The notes beneath the pieces were generated by a model. That model was not told the DNA's origin. It saw nothing but the letters and a program-made list of their open reading frames with translations, and did no database searches. The position numbers were made by a program, and so were the translations under genes. A stretch of 64,000 nucleotides of DNA, from positions 153,415,523-153,479,522 of the forward strand of contig CM066730.1 of NCBI GenBank assembly GCA_033961575.1. Direction: 5' to 3'. Each line of letters opens with the position of its first letter. Positions within the stretch are counted from its first letter, which is position 1. Of this stretch, positions 22,781 to 55,785 are shown piece after piece. The DNA comes from Aselliscus stoliczkanus (taxonomy: Eukaryota > Chordata > Mammalia > Chiroptera > Hipposideridae).

Positions 22781-23208
22781 TGTTATGGGGTGAATTGTGA
22801 CCCCGAATTCATGTGTTGAAGTCCTAATGCCCAGTATATCAAAACGTGACTGTATTTGTAGATAGGGCCTTTAAAGACATGATTAAGTTAAAATGGGGTT
22901 GTTAGTGTGGGCCCTAATCCAATATGACTGGTGTCCTTATGAGAAGAGGTGATTAGGGGAGAGGGCGGGGAGTGGGGGGAGAGAGCGAGAGGGAGAGAGA
23001 GAGAAATATACTCACAGAGAAACCAACATGTAAAGACCCCAGGAAAAGACGACCATCTACAAGCCAAGAGGCCTCAGAATGAAACCAAACCTGCCGACAC
23101 CTTGATCTTGAACTTCCAGCTTCCAGAATTGTGAAGAAATAAATTTGTGGTTTAAGGCACCTGGCACATAGCATTTGTTATGATGGCCCCAGCAAACTAA
23201 GTAATACA
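22781..23208 (+). mobile_element. MaLR (MLT1/MST-type) LTR
   Basis: Starts TGTTATGGGGTGAATTGTG and ends ...TAATACA. Between are 'gtgttgaagtcctaatgccc', 'gatagggcctttaaagacat', 'gggccctaatccaatatgac', 'accttgatcttgaacttcca' and an 'aataaatttgtgg' region near the polyadenylation position. A nearly full-length LTR without an internal region, so a solo LTR. A purine-rich GA tract (22975-23005) lies inside it. Confidence 0.8.
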
Positions 23209-23499
23209 TAGGGTAGCAGCTTTCACAATCCAGGAGGTAGGTGGAAAAGGAAGATGGGCTACTCAGCTTCTCAAAGGGGAAATAAATTGTCTCATCAACT
23301 GGAACCATCCAAAGTACAATAAACAAGTTATCTAAATTGGAAAGTATGTGGCATGGCTTTCTTTCATCTGCAAGAGTGTAAAAATTGCAAGATTCAGAAC
23401 AGCTCTGAGCTGACCCCTGCATCGCTGCAGTCCTACATCTTCTGAACCTGGACCTCAACAGGCCACCGAGCTTCTGCTGTTGCCTTCTTGACCTGTGAA

Positions 23500-23850
23500 G
23501 AAGCCCAGTCTAATCTAAGGCATAGAAGCTAATCTACAGCATAGGAACAGAGACAAGCCAAGCCATCCCACACCTGGACCAACTGGGGCGCTGACAGCCA
23601 GGAGCCGAACACAAGACATGTGAGTGAGGCCATCTTGGACCATCCAGCCCCAGTCAAGATACCAGATGACTGCAACCAAATTGGTGATCCCAGGTGACAC
23701 TAGCAGAACTGCTCAGCTGAGTCCAGCCTCAATTGCTGACCCACAGAATCAAGAGTAAATTAAATGGTTGTTATTTTAAGCTATTAAGTTTTAGGGCGAG
23801 TTGTTGTAGAGCAATAGATAAATGGTACACTGAAATCATATCTGCTCTTG
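23500..23850 (+). repeat. Probable LTR-type fragment
   Basis: The part near 23735-23830, with 'tgctgacccacagaatcaag', 'ttattttaagctattaagtt' and 'gttgtagagcaatagataaa', resembles the 3' end of mammalian LTR-type repeats. The 5' boundary is a guess. Confidence 0.35.
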
Positions 23851-24119
23851 AGGCCATAATTGTTGACAGTCTGGGGACTCCCATAGCCACCTGTAAACCC
23901 TCCTTGCTGAGCCAGACAAATTTAGAAGATAAAGAGAGGTATGTGCATCTGTTAATTGTGCATCTGTTCTGCCTGGGGCTGGCTGACCTCAGGGCCCTAA
24001 CTGGGTCTCCTGCGTCTGGTCATCTTGTGTATTGTGCTGAGCCAGGGGCTGGCCTACAGCAGGTGTCCACAGACATTTACTCAATTAGTGAAATGCCATG
24101 GGGCTTGTCTAGGTTATCA

Positions 24120-24660
24120 ACACCTCCTGCTCTCTTTACTGGTGTCCCTGCACCCAGACTTGCTCCCTCAAATCCATCTCCTAGCCTAGGAAGAAAGCTT
24201 TCTAAAATGCACACCTAGGGCCGGCCGAGTGGCGCGGTGGTTAAGCGCTGGCTTGGGACGCCAGTGGCCCCGGTTCAGTCCCACATATGAGGGCCAGTGA
24301 CACTGCCCTCAAAAAAAATTAAAAAATAAAAATAAATAAAATGCACACCTACCCTAGTTTGATCTCTGATCAAAATCTTTCCTTGTCTCCCCACTGCCCT
24401 CACAGTTAAGTCCTATCTCTTTGGAAGGAATTATGAAATCCTGAAAACCTTGACCCCTGTCTAATTCAAAAGTCCCATCTTGCACCACTCTGTTCCTTGC
24501 CATCTGCATTGTGCCAAGTCACAGGGATTTCTTTCTGTTCCTTTCATGTACCACACTCCCTGGTGCCTCTGGACCTTTACACATGCTACGCCTCCTAGCT
24601 GGAGCACTTGCCATCACTCAGTTCCCATGCCTGACTAAATCCTACACACGCTTTGGGACA
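24120..24660 (+). repeat. L2 LINE fragment, split by a SINE
   Basis: Forward L2 3' sequence, with 'tttccttgtctccccactgc' and 'gacctttacacatgctacg' type blocks. A SINE is inserted at 24217-24337. Confidence 0.45.
24217..24337 (+). mobile_element. Short tRNA-derived SINE
   Basis: GGCCGGCCGAGTGGCGCGG head with A-box-like and B-box-like (GGTTCAGTCCC) segments, 'gagggccagtgacactgccc' and an A-rich tail. A perfect 13-base duplication, aaaatgcacacct, flanks it (24204-24216 and 24338-24350), which marks a recent insertion. Confidence 0.9.
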
Positions 24661-24724
24661 ATTGGTTGTCCATATGGCCTGCACTGCGGGGTGACAGGAA
24701 GTAGGGATCTACACTGGTTTCTGG

Positions 24725-25215
24725 GCAGTGGTTAATGGTTTGGCTGGATGGTCAGGCACTCAGGTCAAGCACAGAATTGGAGGACTGGTGATAAGAAAGA
24801 CTTGGGAAGAGGTATTTAGATGGATTTTCAGAAATGGGCAGAGAGTGAAGATATTTCTATCTCAAGTGAAATCTCACCAAAGGGCATCCATGGCTGAGGA
24901 GGTTCTTGATAGTCAGATGGCTAAGATGGTACATCCGTGGATGGCAGCCAGCCCCATCAGTGCTGCTCAACACACTCTTGTACAACATGGTGATGGACAC
25001 GAGAATGGAGACTATTTATGGGTTCAACAATGTGGATTTACCTCACCAAGGCTGATCTGGCTGGTGCCACGACCGTACCTACCATCAATGGACACCAATG
25101 TTGACTAACCAACATATCACTGTTCAGAAGAGATTCATCTAGCTACATGGTGACAGGTTGATTCCACTGGATCGTGTCCATCATGGAGAGGGCAGTGACA
25201 TCCTCATCAACACAG
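24725..25215 (+). pseudogene. ERVL pol remnant (RNase H to integrase)
   Basis: A forward reading frame at 24728-25108 resembles the end of a retroviral RNase H and the start of integrase: a G-W-S-G-T stretch, then K-I-F-L-S-Q-V-K-S-H-Q, as in class III (ERVL) pol. After about 25100 the match continues in another frame to about 25215 and contains an in-frame stop. It is therefore dead sequence, broken by at least one frameshift and one stop. Its position before a dUTPase-like region and an MLT2-type LTR fits the 3' half of one ERVL copy. Confidence 0.65.
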
Positions 25216-25294
25216 CCAGAATCTAAGGCTCCGGGAATCAGAGGAAGATAGTGAGAGAGACTCTCTCACTAGTATACCAAAATAACCCGCAGTA

Positions 25295-25763
25295 TTTGTT
25301 TCCTGTGGGTGCCCTAACAAATTACTATAAACTTGGTAACTTAGAACAACAGAATTTATTCTCTCACAGTTCTGGAGGCCAGCAGTTTCCTCAGCTTCCC
25401 CGGGCTTCAAAGTATCAGCAGGGCTCCTCTCCCCTCCAGAGCTCTAGCTGGGAATCTGTTCCCTGACTCTTCCAACTGCTGGTGGCTGCTGGCATTCCTT
25501 TGCTGTGGCCACATCACTCCATTTCTGCTTCCTTCTTCATATTGTCTTCTGTGTGTCTAAGATGTCCCTCTGTCTCTCTCTTTAAAGCACATTTGCAAAT
25601 GGATTTAGGGCTCAGTGGTTAATCCAGGATAATCTCCCCATGGCAAGATCGTAAACTTAATCACATTTGCAAAGATCTTTTTTTTCCTTATAAGGTAACA
25701 TTTTTACAAATTCCAGAGATTAGGACCTGATATCTTTGGGTGGCTATTATTCAGGCTACTACT
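25295..25763 (-). mobile_element. MaLR-type LTR, antisense, inside ERVL
   Basis: Reverse MaLR LTR: 'gggtgccctaacaaattact', 'tctcacagttctggaggcca', 'cttaatcacatttgcaaaga' and 'cttataaggtaac'. It lies between two parts of the ERVL internal region, so it inserted after the ERVL. Confidence 0.65.
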
Positions 25764-25774
25764 CCCACTCACAA

Positions 25775-26335
25775 AATTTTTGCTTCTTGTCCCCGCGACT
25801 TTGGGCTCTGCTAGTTTGCAGGTCTTAATTCTCAAGGGAAAGGAAGCAAAAACAATTTTCATCGAATTGGAAGTTGAAACTTCTAAAAGGCCATTTTGGG
25901 CTCTTCGTGCCACTAAACCAACAGGCAAAAAAAAAGAGTCTGCCAGTTGTACTGGCTGCCTGACTGATCCTCATTACCAAGGGGAAAAGGGGTTGCGACT
26001 ACACAGTAAGGGTGAGGAGGACTATGTCTAGAACCCAGGGTCTTCTCTAGTGTCCCTCTTAGCATTTCCATGTACAATAGTAAACATTCATGAAAACCGG
26101 CAGGACTGTGGAGGATTCAGACCCTTCAGGAATGATGATTACTGGATCACCCCACCACCAAAGAACCAAAACCAGCTGAGGCCCTGGCTGTATGAAAGGG
26201 AACACAGAACAGCAGGAAAGAGAGAGAGAGAAAGGAAGGAAGATATAGTAGATAGGTACATAGACCTATAGAAAGATCAATAGATATATACTATAGATCA
26301 ACTATGGCACTGTGACCAGTTACCAGAAGGTCTAT
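25775..26335 (+). pseudogene. ERVL dUTPase-like remnant
   Basis: A forward frame around 25780-26031 has an L-Q-V-L-I start and a D-P-H-Y-Q-G-E-K-G-L-R-L-H segment like the dUTPase that ERVL carries downstream of integrase. A stop codon follows Y-V at 26029. Related sequence continues to about 26335 in broken frames. The central conserved aspartate-tyrosine area survives only in part. No function is expected. Confidence 0.6.
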
Positions 26336-26479
26336 TGCTGGTATGCACATTTTCTTTCTTGCTTGGTGTGTGTGTGTTATATTAAGTAATTTGTTTTTTC
26401 CTCCCTCCTCCTTTCCCCCTATTATTTTATATATAGATTGTGCTTGCAGCCTTTACAGTTTAGTATTCAGTGGCAGGTG

Positions 26480-27075
26480 GGATTGTGACTGAATTAGAAG
26501 AGCAATTAACATCACCAAAAATGTGGATTCAACAACTAACTCCCAGAGACAGATACATCTATTGAAAGGTGGAACTTCCTGTTTTTCCCACTTGGGGGGA
26601 GAGAGTTAGAGTATCTTCATTTGTATGCAAGATAGTTTCATCTTATTAGGTGGATACTACTGTTGCTATATAAAGGTTCAAATATGTGTACATTGATGTG
26701 TTTGGATACTGTGTCCAAAGGTGTGGACGATGCCAGTTATTAAGTTACTGTCTTTTAGTTTCCAGTGCAGCGTTCTGTGCTCTGCTCTGGGATATGGGGA
26801 CTGGGACTCTGCAAACCACATTACTCCTTTGTTAGCTGGCTTTGACAATAAGGGGCACTAGGGAGACTGGGAGACCTCCTTCTTGCTTTGCTTACTAACG
26901 TTATCAGCAACAGCCTGGTAATAACAGTTGATCATAACCTTCAGCTTTTTTTCTGCATTCCCAGACAAGCTTCTCTGTATCCCCTAAGGGATACTAGCAC
27001 CACCCGGACAGCACCCCCTCTTCAGACCTCTGAGCCCAGCACTATAGGACTCCCTCAATCAAGATTGTGGGTTCT
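26480..27075 (+). mobile_element. MLT2-type (ERVL) 3' LTR
   Basis: Forward LTR with 'gtggaacttcctgtttttcc', 'tagtttcatcttattaggtg', 'tttggatactgtgtccaaag', 'ttttagtttccagtgcagcg', 'tctgctctgggatatgggga' and 'caataaggggcactaggga'. These are the hallmark blocks of MLT2 LTRs in the right order. It follows the pol/dUTPase remnant with no env between, as expected for ERVL. The 5' LTR, gag and most of pol are not seen. Confidence 0.7.
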
Positions 27076-27076
27076 G

Positions 27077-27203
27077 AGGACCAGCTGAGTGGCACGGTGG
27101 TTAAGCCCTGGCTTGGGAAGCCAGCAGCCCAGGTTCAGGTCCCACATGTGAGGGCCAGTGACACTGCCCTCAAATAAAATAAAATAAAATAAAATAAAAT
27201 AGC
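27077..27203 (+). mobile_element. Short tRNA-derived SINE, diverged
   Basis: Head GGACCAGCTGAGTGGCACGG, then 'gagggccagtgacactgccc' and an (AAATA)n tail. No clear target duplication, and more substitutions than other copies here, so it is probably an older insertion. It joins the end of the ERVL LTR. Confidence 0.75.
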
Positions 27204-27288
27204 TTTAAGAATGGTAGCTGCTTCCTGCCATGATTTTTCTCCAGGTTACCTGTGTTCTCTTTTGTTCAGTGTAACCCATGCCCTAGAG

Positions 27289-27503
27289 CAGGGGTCGGCA
27301 AACTGCGGCTCTTTGGGACAGTACATGTGGCTCTGAAGCAAAATTGAAAATGAAAATAAAACTATCATAGTTTCATATATAAAATTTTAAAGGGTATTAT
27401 TCACATAATGGTGATTTCATTTGTTTTATGGCTCTTGAATAATTTTTAAATTGTTGTGAGGGACAGGACTGGTTCTTCTGTCTCAAAAGTTTGCTGACCC
27501 CTG
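27289..27503. mobile_element. Non-autonomous hAT transposon
   Basis: A 215-base element starting CAGGGGTCGGCAAAC and ending with its inverted copy GTTTGCTGACCCCTG (14 of 15 bases pair). Flanks are ccctagag and ccctatag (27281-27288 and 27504-27511), an 8-base duplication with one mismatch, which is diagnostic of hAT. The interior is AT-rich and non-coding. The well-kept ends suggest a fairly recent insertion. Confidence 0.85.
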
Positions 27504-27899
27504 CCCTATAGTAAATTCTCTTTGTTGAAAAATCTAATGTAATTCCTATTGTCCTGACTGTACTCTGACTGGTAGAAACTATTAGGAAAGTGGCATTCAC
27601 TTTTCACTAGGGTGAAAAGAAAGTAAATTTGGAAGTGTCGGGGGATCACCATGAGAGAAGAAGGCTGAGACAGAAGACAGGTCATCGACACACTTTAGCA
27701 CCTAGATCTAGCTGTGCATGGAGCCAAGCCTAGCCCCTGGACTTTTCAGATATCTGGGCCAATAAGTTTGACTTTGTGCTTAAGCCATACAGTTGAGGTT
27801 TTGTGGTTACAACTAAGAGTCCTGACTAATCCAAATCTCCTCATCCCACCCCCAGACTAGGCGCCCGACCCCACAGCCACCAAACAGCCAAGGCCAACC

Positions 27900-29873
27900 A
27901 CCTCCTACTGAAAACTTTAATGAAACCAATAAGTTAATAAGTTAACAAAGTGAGGTACTTGCATATTCGAGAACCAGGTTGGTGGGGAACCTTGATCGTG
28001 GAAGGAGGGAGGGGTTCTTCCCAAGTCTCCTTTGGTCACAGGGTACTCCCATTCTCCGGCCCCTCTCCACAGCTCTGTCTCTGAGGGGCCAAGGGGCGGC
28101 TCTCTGGGGACAGTGCAGTGCGGGTGAGGTGAGCCAAGACAGGCTCCATCCAGGGCATGATGTTGACATGCAGAGGGCATGTTGGGGCAGAGGCTGGGCA
28201 CGGTGGGGCTGAGCAAGATCCAACCCCAGCCCTAGTGCTGGTTCATGCAGGTCCCCATTCATGAGATGCAGGCAGCTGGGCCTGAGCCCCGTGTTTACTG
28301 GCACCCCGCAGAAGGTCACCCTGGGTGACCCACTACCCATTAATCTCCTATCACCTGCACTGGCTTTGCAGAAGTGGGACAAAAGTTTAGGGATACCAAA
28401 CTGGTGCTGGGGGCCTGGAGTGGATGGGGACTTATGCCAGTAATGGGGGCTGCCAACTAAAGTGAAGAGTGGAGATGGAAGAAGGCGAAACTGCATGTAA
28501 TGCCAGATGCACAGCGGGTGCCTGAAAAATGGTAGTTGCTAGATGCATTATTCTTCTCTTTGGGAGTTACAGTGACTAGAAAGGTGGCAAGCCTAGACAG
28601 AGCAGGCCTGATAACCACCCTGGGGAAGGGTCTGGGGTCTTTCCAGTGCTGTCCAGGCCCCAGAGGCCTGAGTTGTGCTGTGGGGATGTTGGGAAGGGCC
28701 CTTGGGGGCAGGCAGAGGCAGCAGTTAGGGCTCCTGGACCAGTGAAGAGTAGATCTTCTTGAGAAAGGAGAACTGGTAAAGCTCTGGGGTGGAGCCTGGA
28801 GAGAGCTGGAGTCACTTCAGAGCTCCCTCTCCTACCTGGATGGAGTCGGGGGCTCCTCCTAGTGGACATCACCCCGCAAGGCCAGTTCACTGGCATCAGC
28901 CACAGAGACCCAGGAGCTCTGTGCTCAGGTCTCCACAGGTGTGTGCTTGTGTGTGTCAGAGTGAATGTGACAGACTTTCTGCATGTCTGGGGAGACTAAA
29001 GGGACATGTTTGTGTAACCATGGGAGCATTGTATGTGGGAGCTTTGGGGAAGAACACAAAAACTTCATTTTGTCAAAGGCATCTGGAGGGCGAAAGAGGG
29101 AAGTGGACATCCGGCAGGAAGAAGGAGCTCTTGGGAAAGGGATACTGCAAAAGGCAAGAAAGGCCCAGGCACTGCCCTTGGGGGAGGCAAGGGAGAAACA
29201 GGCCCCATGCTAGGTGGGGAGAGGGCGAGAAGCCAAAGAATGGAAAGGGGGATCATGGCCAAGCAGCCTGAGACCAGCTACTGCTGGGGGCCCATCTCCC
29301 AATGGGGGAGGGGCAGAGGGACCCCATGGGGGTCCCCAAAGTTGCATATTTAATATAGTTTGCATATATGGTGCCCACCTGCCTTATGGCAGGGTCCTGT
29401 GCTTGTGGGTACCTGTGGGCACCCTAGACCCACCCCCGAGGGGGCGGGGACTTGGCGGGAGGGCTTCCCTGCTCTGTCCGAAGGGCGGGCCAGAGACCTC
29501 ACCTTGCATAGCTGGAAGCTGGGTCAGGGCCCAGGGCCCCAGCGTCGTGCTCCCACTCCCGGGCAGTGGCCCTGCCAGGCGGGTCATGTCGGGCCTTGAT
29601 GGAACGGGCAGGGCACCGGGGGGCCCAGAGGCCAAGGGGCAGCCGCTGCTGCTGCCCTCCTGGTAGCCTGGCATCTCACGCTCCTGAGGTGGGACGGGTC
29701 GCTGGCACCCACAGCGGGTCTCTCGCCCACCCAGGCAGCTCAATACTGCGCGTGGCCTCTCTCCCCGAGAGGGAGTGAGTTCAAGTAAGAGAGAAGTCCG
29801 GAGGCCTCGGGAGGCGGGTCCGGGCGCCAGGCCAAGGCGCTGACCGAGTGGGGCCCCGCCCCTGGAGAGACCC
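27900..29873 (-). other. KCNQ4: 3' UTR of KCNQ4
   Basis: The stretch from the KCNQ4 stop down to the ATTAAA signal is about 1.97 kb. Added to the coding sequence this gives an mRNA near 4.2 kb, in line with the human transcript as I recall it. No recognisable repeat interrupts it. An AT-rich island sits at 29335-29375 in an otherwise GC-rich UTR. The exact end is inferred. Confidence 0.55.
27916..27921 (-). terminator. KCNQ4: Candidate KCNQ4 polyadenylation signal
   Basis: ATTAAA on the minus strand, the common variant signal, near where similarity to coding-gene composition ends and repeats begin. Cleavage would be near 27900. Confidence 0.5.
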
Positions 29874-51893
<22,020 letters not shown>

Positions 51894-52014
51894 TTAGACT
51901 GCTGGATGGACAGGACAGTGGAGGAGACTAGGCAGGGCACTGTATAGTTGGAGGAGGAGGGAAGCATTATTTGGGAAGAATTATCTGGAAAGCAGATAAA
52001 AGAATCAAAGTTCC

Positions 52015-52121
52015 GGACCGGCCGAGTGGCGTGGTGGTTAAGCGCTGGCTTGGGAGGCCAGCAGCCCCAGTTCGGGTTCCACATATGAGGGCTAGTGACA
52101 CTGCCCTCAAAAAAAAAAAAA
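52015..52121 (+). mobile_element. Short tRNA-derived SINE
   Basis: GGACCGGCCGAGTGGCGTGG head, 'gagggctagtgacactgccc' and a poly-A tail. A perfect 12-base duplication, aatcaaagttcc, flanks it (52003-52014 and 52122-52133). Confidence 0.9.
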
Positions 52122-52699
52122 AATCAAAGTTCCCCAGAGTTGTGACTCTGTGCTGGACACCAAATGGAGAAGCCCCCAAGCTCCAGGCTACTTTACAGCC
52201 CTCTCAACTGCCCTTGACACAGAGCTGCACTCATTCAGCTGTGAGTGGTAGGTCGGTCTGGGCTGCCAGTGGAAACGGCCTGGCCCAGGATACCATAGTC
52301 AGGAAATGCCTCCAGGCTCAGACACACGAGTGGTGACCTCAGTCCCTGCTCTGTTTTAAGGCTGTCTTTAGAGAAGTGCCTCAGAAGTCAGCCAGGGGGC
52401 CAGGGAAGGTCAGCAGCCGAAGGAGGGATCCCCCTTCCCTAGGATCCCAAAAGGTGGCAGAAGCACGGCGTCATCTACAGAATTGGGACAATTGCCTCCA
52501 TCTTTGTGAACTTTTCAGGAATTAAATAATGAGACAGCTATGGAAGGAAAGGGGATCAGGGAGGACAGGTAGGGAGAGAAGGGTGCAGAGAGGGGAGAGG
52601 GTGTGAGGAGGAGAATCAGGCAGCATGGAGCCATGCCATGGAGGCCTGGAACTCCTGAGTGCAGTGAGAAGCTGCTGAGTGACCCAGAACCAGATGTTT

Positions 52700-52860
52700 A
52701 GACATAGAAGGAACATTAGATCTCCATTCCTCTACCACTTCCCTCAACCCCAATTGCACACAGGAAACTGAGGCCCAAAGAGAGAAAGACATTGCCCAAG
52801 GTCATCCAGTATGTCCAGGACAGGTGAGATTAGAGCCAGGGCTCCTAAACTCCCAGTGGA
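52700..52860 (-). repeat. MIR SINE, antisense
   Basis: Reverse MIR: 'acacaggaaactgaggccca', 'gacattgcccaaggtcatcc', 'agattagagccagggctcct'. Confidence 0.6.
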
Positions 52861-53289
52861 TGGGCAGAAGGGCATGAGGAGAGAAGCTGGTGGCCTTGGG
52901 AGCCTATGAATATGTGAGTGATGCAGGAAGAGAGGCACAGCTGCAGATGCAGCAAAAGAGAATGTGGCTGGACTCCCAGAAGTGCTCCTCTTTGGGGTGG
53001 GGGTGTGCTGGACATGAACATGACCTGAAAGAGACGCCCGAGGGAATGGACTTCTCTGGAAACACATCTCTTGTGAACTGACCCACAGCCTTCCCCAAAT
53101 GTCCGCAGAGTCCCCAGCCCTGGGACTGCTGATGCTGCATTCTGCCTAAAGCACTTCATCGTAGCCTGCTGAGACGCTGCTCACCCTTCCCCCACACAAT
53201 GTTCCTGCTCTAAGGAGCCCTCTGGGATGCACACCCCCTCCTACTGTTCCCTCCCAATGCTGGCCTCTCTGTATGTGGCTCAAGTCACT

Positions 53290-53445
53290 TTCTACATGGC
53301 TTTGTTCTTGTTCATGTGTCACAGTGGCAGGGACATGGGCTGGGAGTCAGAGAGACCTGGGTTCGAATACCAGTCGTGTTGTATGTGTGGCCGTGGGAAA
53401 GTCACCTACCTTCTCTGAGCCAGTCTCACCTGTAAAGCAGAGGCT
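53290..53445 (+). repeat. MIR SINE
   Basis: Forward MIR: 'gagagacctgggttcgaata', 'gccgtgggaaagtcacctac', 'cttctctgagccagtctcac'. Confidence 0.6.
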
Positions 53446-53845
53446 GACAGGAGGACAGACATGGAAAAGGCATGACTCCACTCTGGCCCACTTCCACCTC
53501 CATGGACAGGGACTCCTAGCCTACTTGGAGGGCAGGTATAGGGCTACATCCCAGCACATGCCCCTGGGGAGAGGAGGTAGGTGGCAGATGTCAGTAAAGG
53601 GTTTTTTGAATGAATGAAGGAGGAGGAGGCCCCCTTGGCCAGTTCCAGGCCAGAGCAAAGTGAGCTAAGACATAAGGCATGGAGGGCAGCACCGGCTCCT
53701 CCTGTTCAGTAATTAACCACAGAAAACACAGTAGCCACATCCACTGGGGATAGGGACTGCCGCTGACACAAGGCTTAGGGGAGGAAGGGCCCTCCCTGAG
53801 GTCATCTCATCCAGCCCCTTCCTCTGGGAAGGGCTGCAGACAATT

Positions 53846-53969
53846 TTTTTTTATGTATTTATTTGTTTATTTTTTTGAGGGCACTGTCACTGGCCCTCAT
53901 ATGTGGGACCGAACCAGGGCTGCTGGCTTCCCAAGCCAGCGCTTAACCACCGCGACACTCGGCCGGCCC
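53846..53969 (-). mobile_element. Short tRNA-derived SINE
   Basis: The minus strand begins GGGCCGGCCGAGTGTCGCGG and ends 'gagggccagtgacagtgccc' plus an A-rich tail. Flanked by cagacaatt on both sides (53837-53845 and 53970-53978). Confidence 0.88.
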
Positions 53970-54192
53970 CAGACAATTCTTGATGGGCCTTCATCCCAAC
54001 CCTAGACAGAAATCCTTGTCCCATTGCTCAGCTGACTTCGGATCCTCAAATAAGTGGGCCACACTAGGGGCTGTCTACTGTTTCAAAAACGTTTTTTCTC
54101 CGTAATTTTCTTTCCATACCAATAGCTTTATGTCTACATATGTCCACATCACAATAGGTTAAGTGAAAAAAAAGATTATAAAATCTTAATGG

Positions 54193-54684
54193 GGCCAGCC
54201 GAGTGGCTCAGTTGGTTAAGAATTGGCTTGGGAACGTGAGCTCTGAGCCACAGGGCCACTGGTTTGATTCCCACCTAGGCCAGTAATGCTGCGCCCAAGC
54301 TGAGCTGTCACTGGGCTGCCAACAGGTGGCCAGATGGCTCAGCTGGTATAACAACAAGATTGCCTGTTCAATGGTGAGCTATGCTAAAGATTGAACTCTG
54401 TACCTTGAGCTGAGCTGCGGCCCGGATGGCTCAGTGGATAGGGTGTGCACGCTTAACAACAAGGCTGCTGGTTCGACTCCCACATGGGATGGTGGCTACG
54501 CCCGCCCGCAACTAAGATTGAACACAGCACCTTGAGCTTGGAGGCCACGAGCTGCCTACGGGCAGCCAGATGGCGACTGGTGCCCTCCACAATGAAGATT
54601 GAAGAACAACTTGGCTGGTCCCCTCCCCCAATTCTCCAACACTGTTCCCCTTCCCCAGTTCCCCAATAAAATCTTAAAAAAACA
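54193..54684 (+). mobile_element. Long tRNA-derived SINE, trimeric type
   Basis: Three tRNA-like units in a row: the first B-box-like segment near 54262 (ggtttgattcccacct), a degraded second near 54360, and a third near 54470 (ggttcgactcccacat). Then come 'aactaagattgaacacagca', 'ccctccacaatgaagattga' and the CT-rich tail ending 'ccaataaaatctt'. A perfect 13-base duplication, aaaatcttaatgg, flanks it (54180-54192 and 54685-54697). Same class as 7125-7631. Confidence 0.88.
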
Positions 54685-54994
54685 AAAATCTTAATGGCAT
54701 TGTAATTTCAATTTTTTGTAGATTATTTTTTATACTACATACCAAGCATCAGTAGGACTTATCTCTGGATGGCAACCTTAACACTGATTTGGCTTTTGTT
54801 TTGCTTTTTGCTTCTCTGCATTTTCTAGAATAAACATGGGTAATAACAAACTAACATAAATTTTAAAATGCATTTCCTTAAAAATACAAACAGCGGGGAA
54901 AGAAGTACTTTTAATTCTGCTCCTACCCTTTTACCTCAATAGCCTTTGCCATTTAGCAGGTGTGAGAGTGGGACAGTCTTTCCCCGGAGTCCAG

Positions 54995-55785
54995 CTCATA
55001 TGTCCACCTGCCTACCCAACGTCTCTCCTTGGATGGTTAGGGGCCTCTCAAACTAAATGTCCAAAAACAAACTCTCAGTTTGCCCTCAAATTTTGCTCCT
55101 CTCCAGTCTCCCCATCTTAGTAATGGCACCACCTTCCACCTCGGGACCTGGTCAAATAGGGTTACCCTCGACTCTTTTCTGTTAGCTTCCATATCCCATC
55201 CTTTAGAAATTTCTGTTGGTTCTACCTTCAGACTTCATCTCTGAACAGGCCACGGCTCACCATCCTGCCTAAGCCACCACCTTCTTGCCCCTGCCTGGTC
55301 TCCCTGTCTCCAGTCCGGCCCTACTATAACCCACTCTCTTCAAAGCAACCAGAGCGATCCTCCTATAATGCAAAGTTAGAACCCATCACTTTCCTCAAAA
55401 CTCTCTACTGACTTCCCACCACACTTAGAGAGCAAAACTCTAACCCCTCAGAGAGTCCAGCAAGGCCGTGTGAGATCTGGGACCCCAAGCCCTCCTCTTG
55501 AACTTGATGATCTCCCCTCTCACCCCTCCATCACTGGGCTCCAGTATTCTGATGGCCTTGCCATTCCTGGAACATTCCAGATGTATTTCCATCTCCAGGC
55601 TTTGCATTTTGCTCTGTTCTCTGCTTATTTATTGCTTCTTTATTCATCCAGCTCTCTGTTCAAACATAACTTCCTTGGAGAGGCTTTCCCCAACCACCCT
55701 CTCTCCAAAATAACGGCCCCCATCTCCACTCTCTCTCCCCTTACCCTGCTTTATTTATTTTTTCATGGCACAGTTGAAAGACTGA
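54995..55785 (+). repeat. L2 LINE fragment in KCNQ4 intron 1
   Basis: Forward L2: 'ggcctctcaaactaaatgtc', 'ctactgacttcccaccacac', 'tcctggaacattccagatgt', 'cttccttggagaggctttcc', 'cctgctttatttattttttc'. Frames are degraded. Confidence 0.65.

Larger units (their letters stand above)
10719..27899. other. Spacer between CITED4 and KCNQ4 3' ends
   Basis: About 17 kb separates the two polyadenylation signals; the human spacer is of similar size by recollection. No protein-coding exon was recognised. The stretch holds CTCF-like motifs close to CITED4, MIR and L2 copies, L1 pieces, MaLR LTRs, an ERVL remnant, several SINEs and a hAT element. Bases 11705-12380, 14140-15180, 17040-17520, 19790-20780, 21900-22780 and 27511-27899 hold nothing I can name beyond possible fragments. 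Confidence 0.65.

Noticed and set aside
24728..25108. 126-codon open frame as a host gene
   Set aside because: It is an ERVL pol remnant, continues in another frame with a stop, and lies in a degraded provirus.
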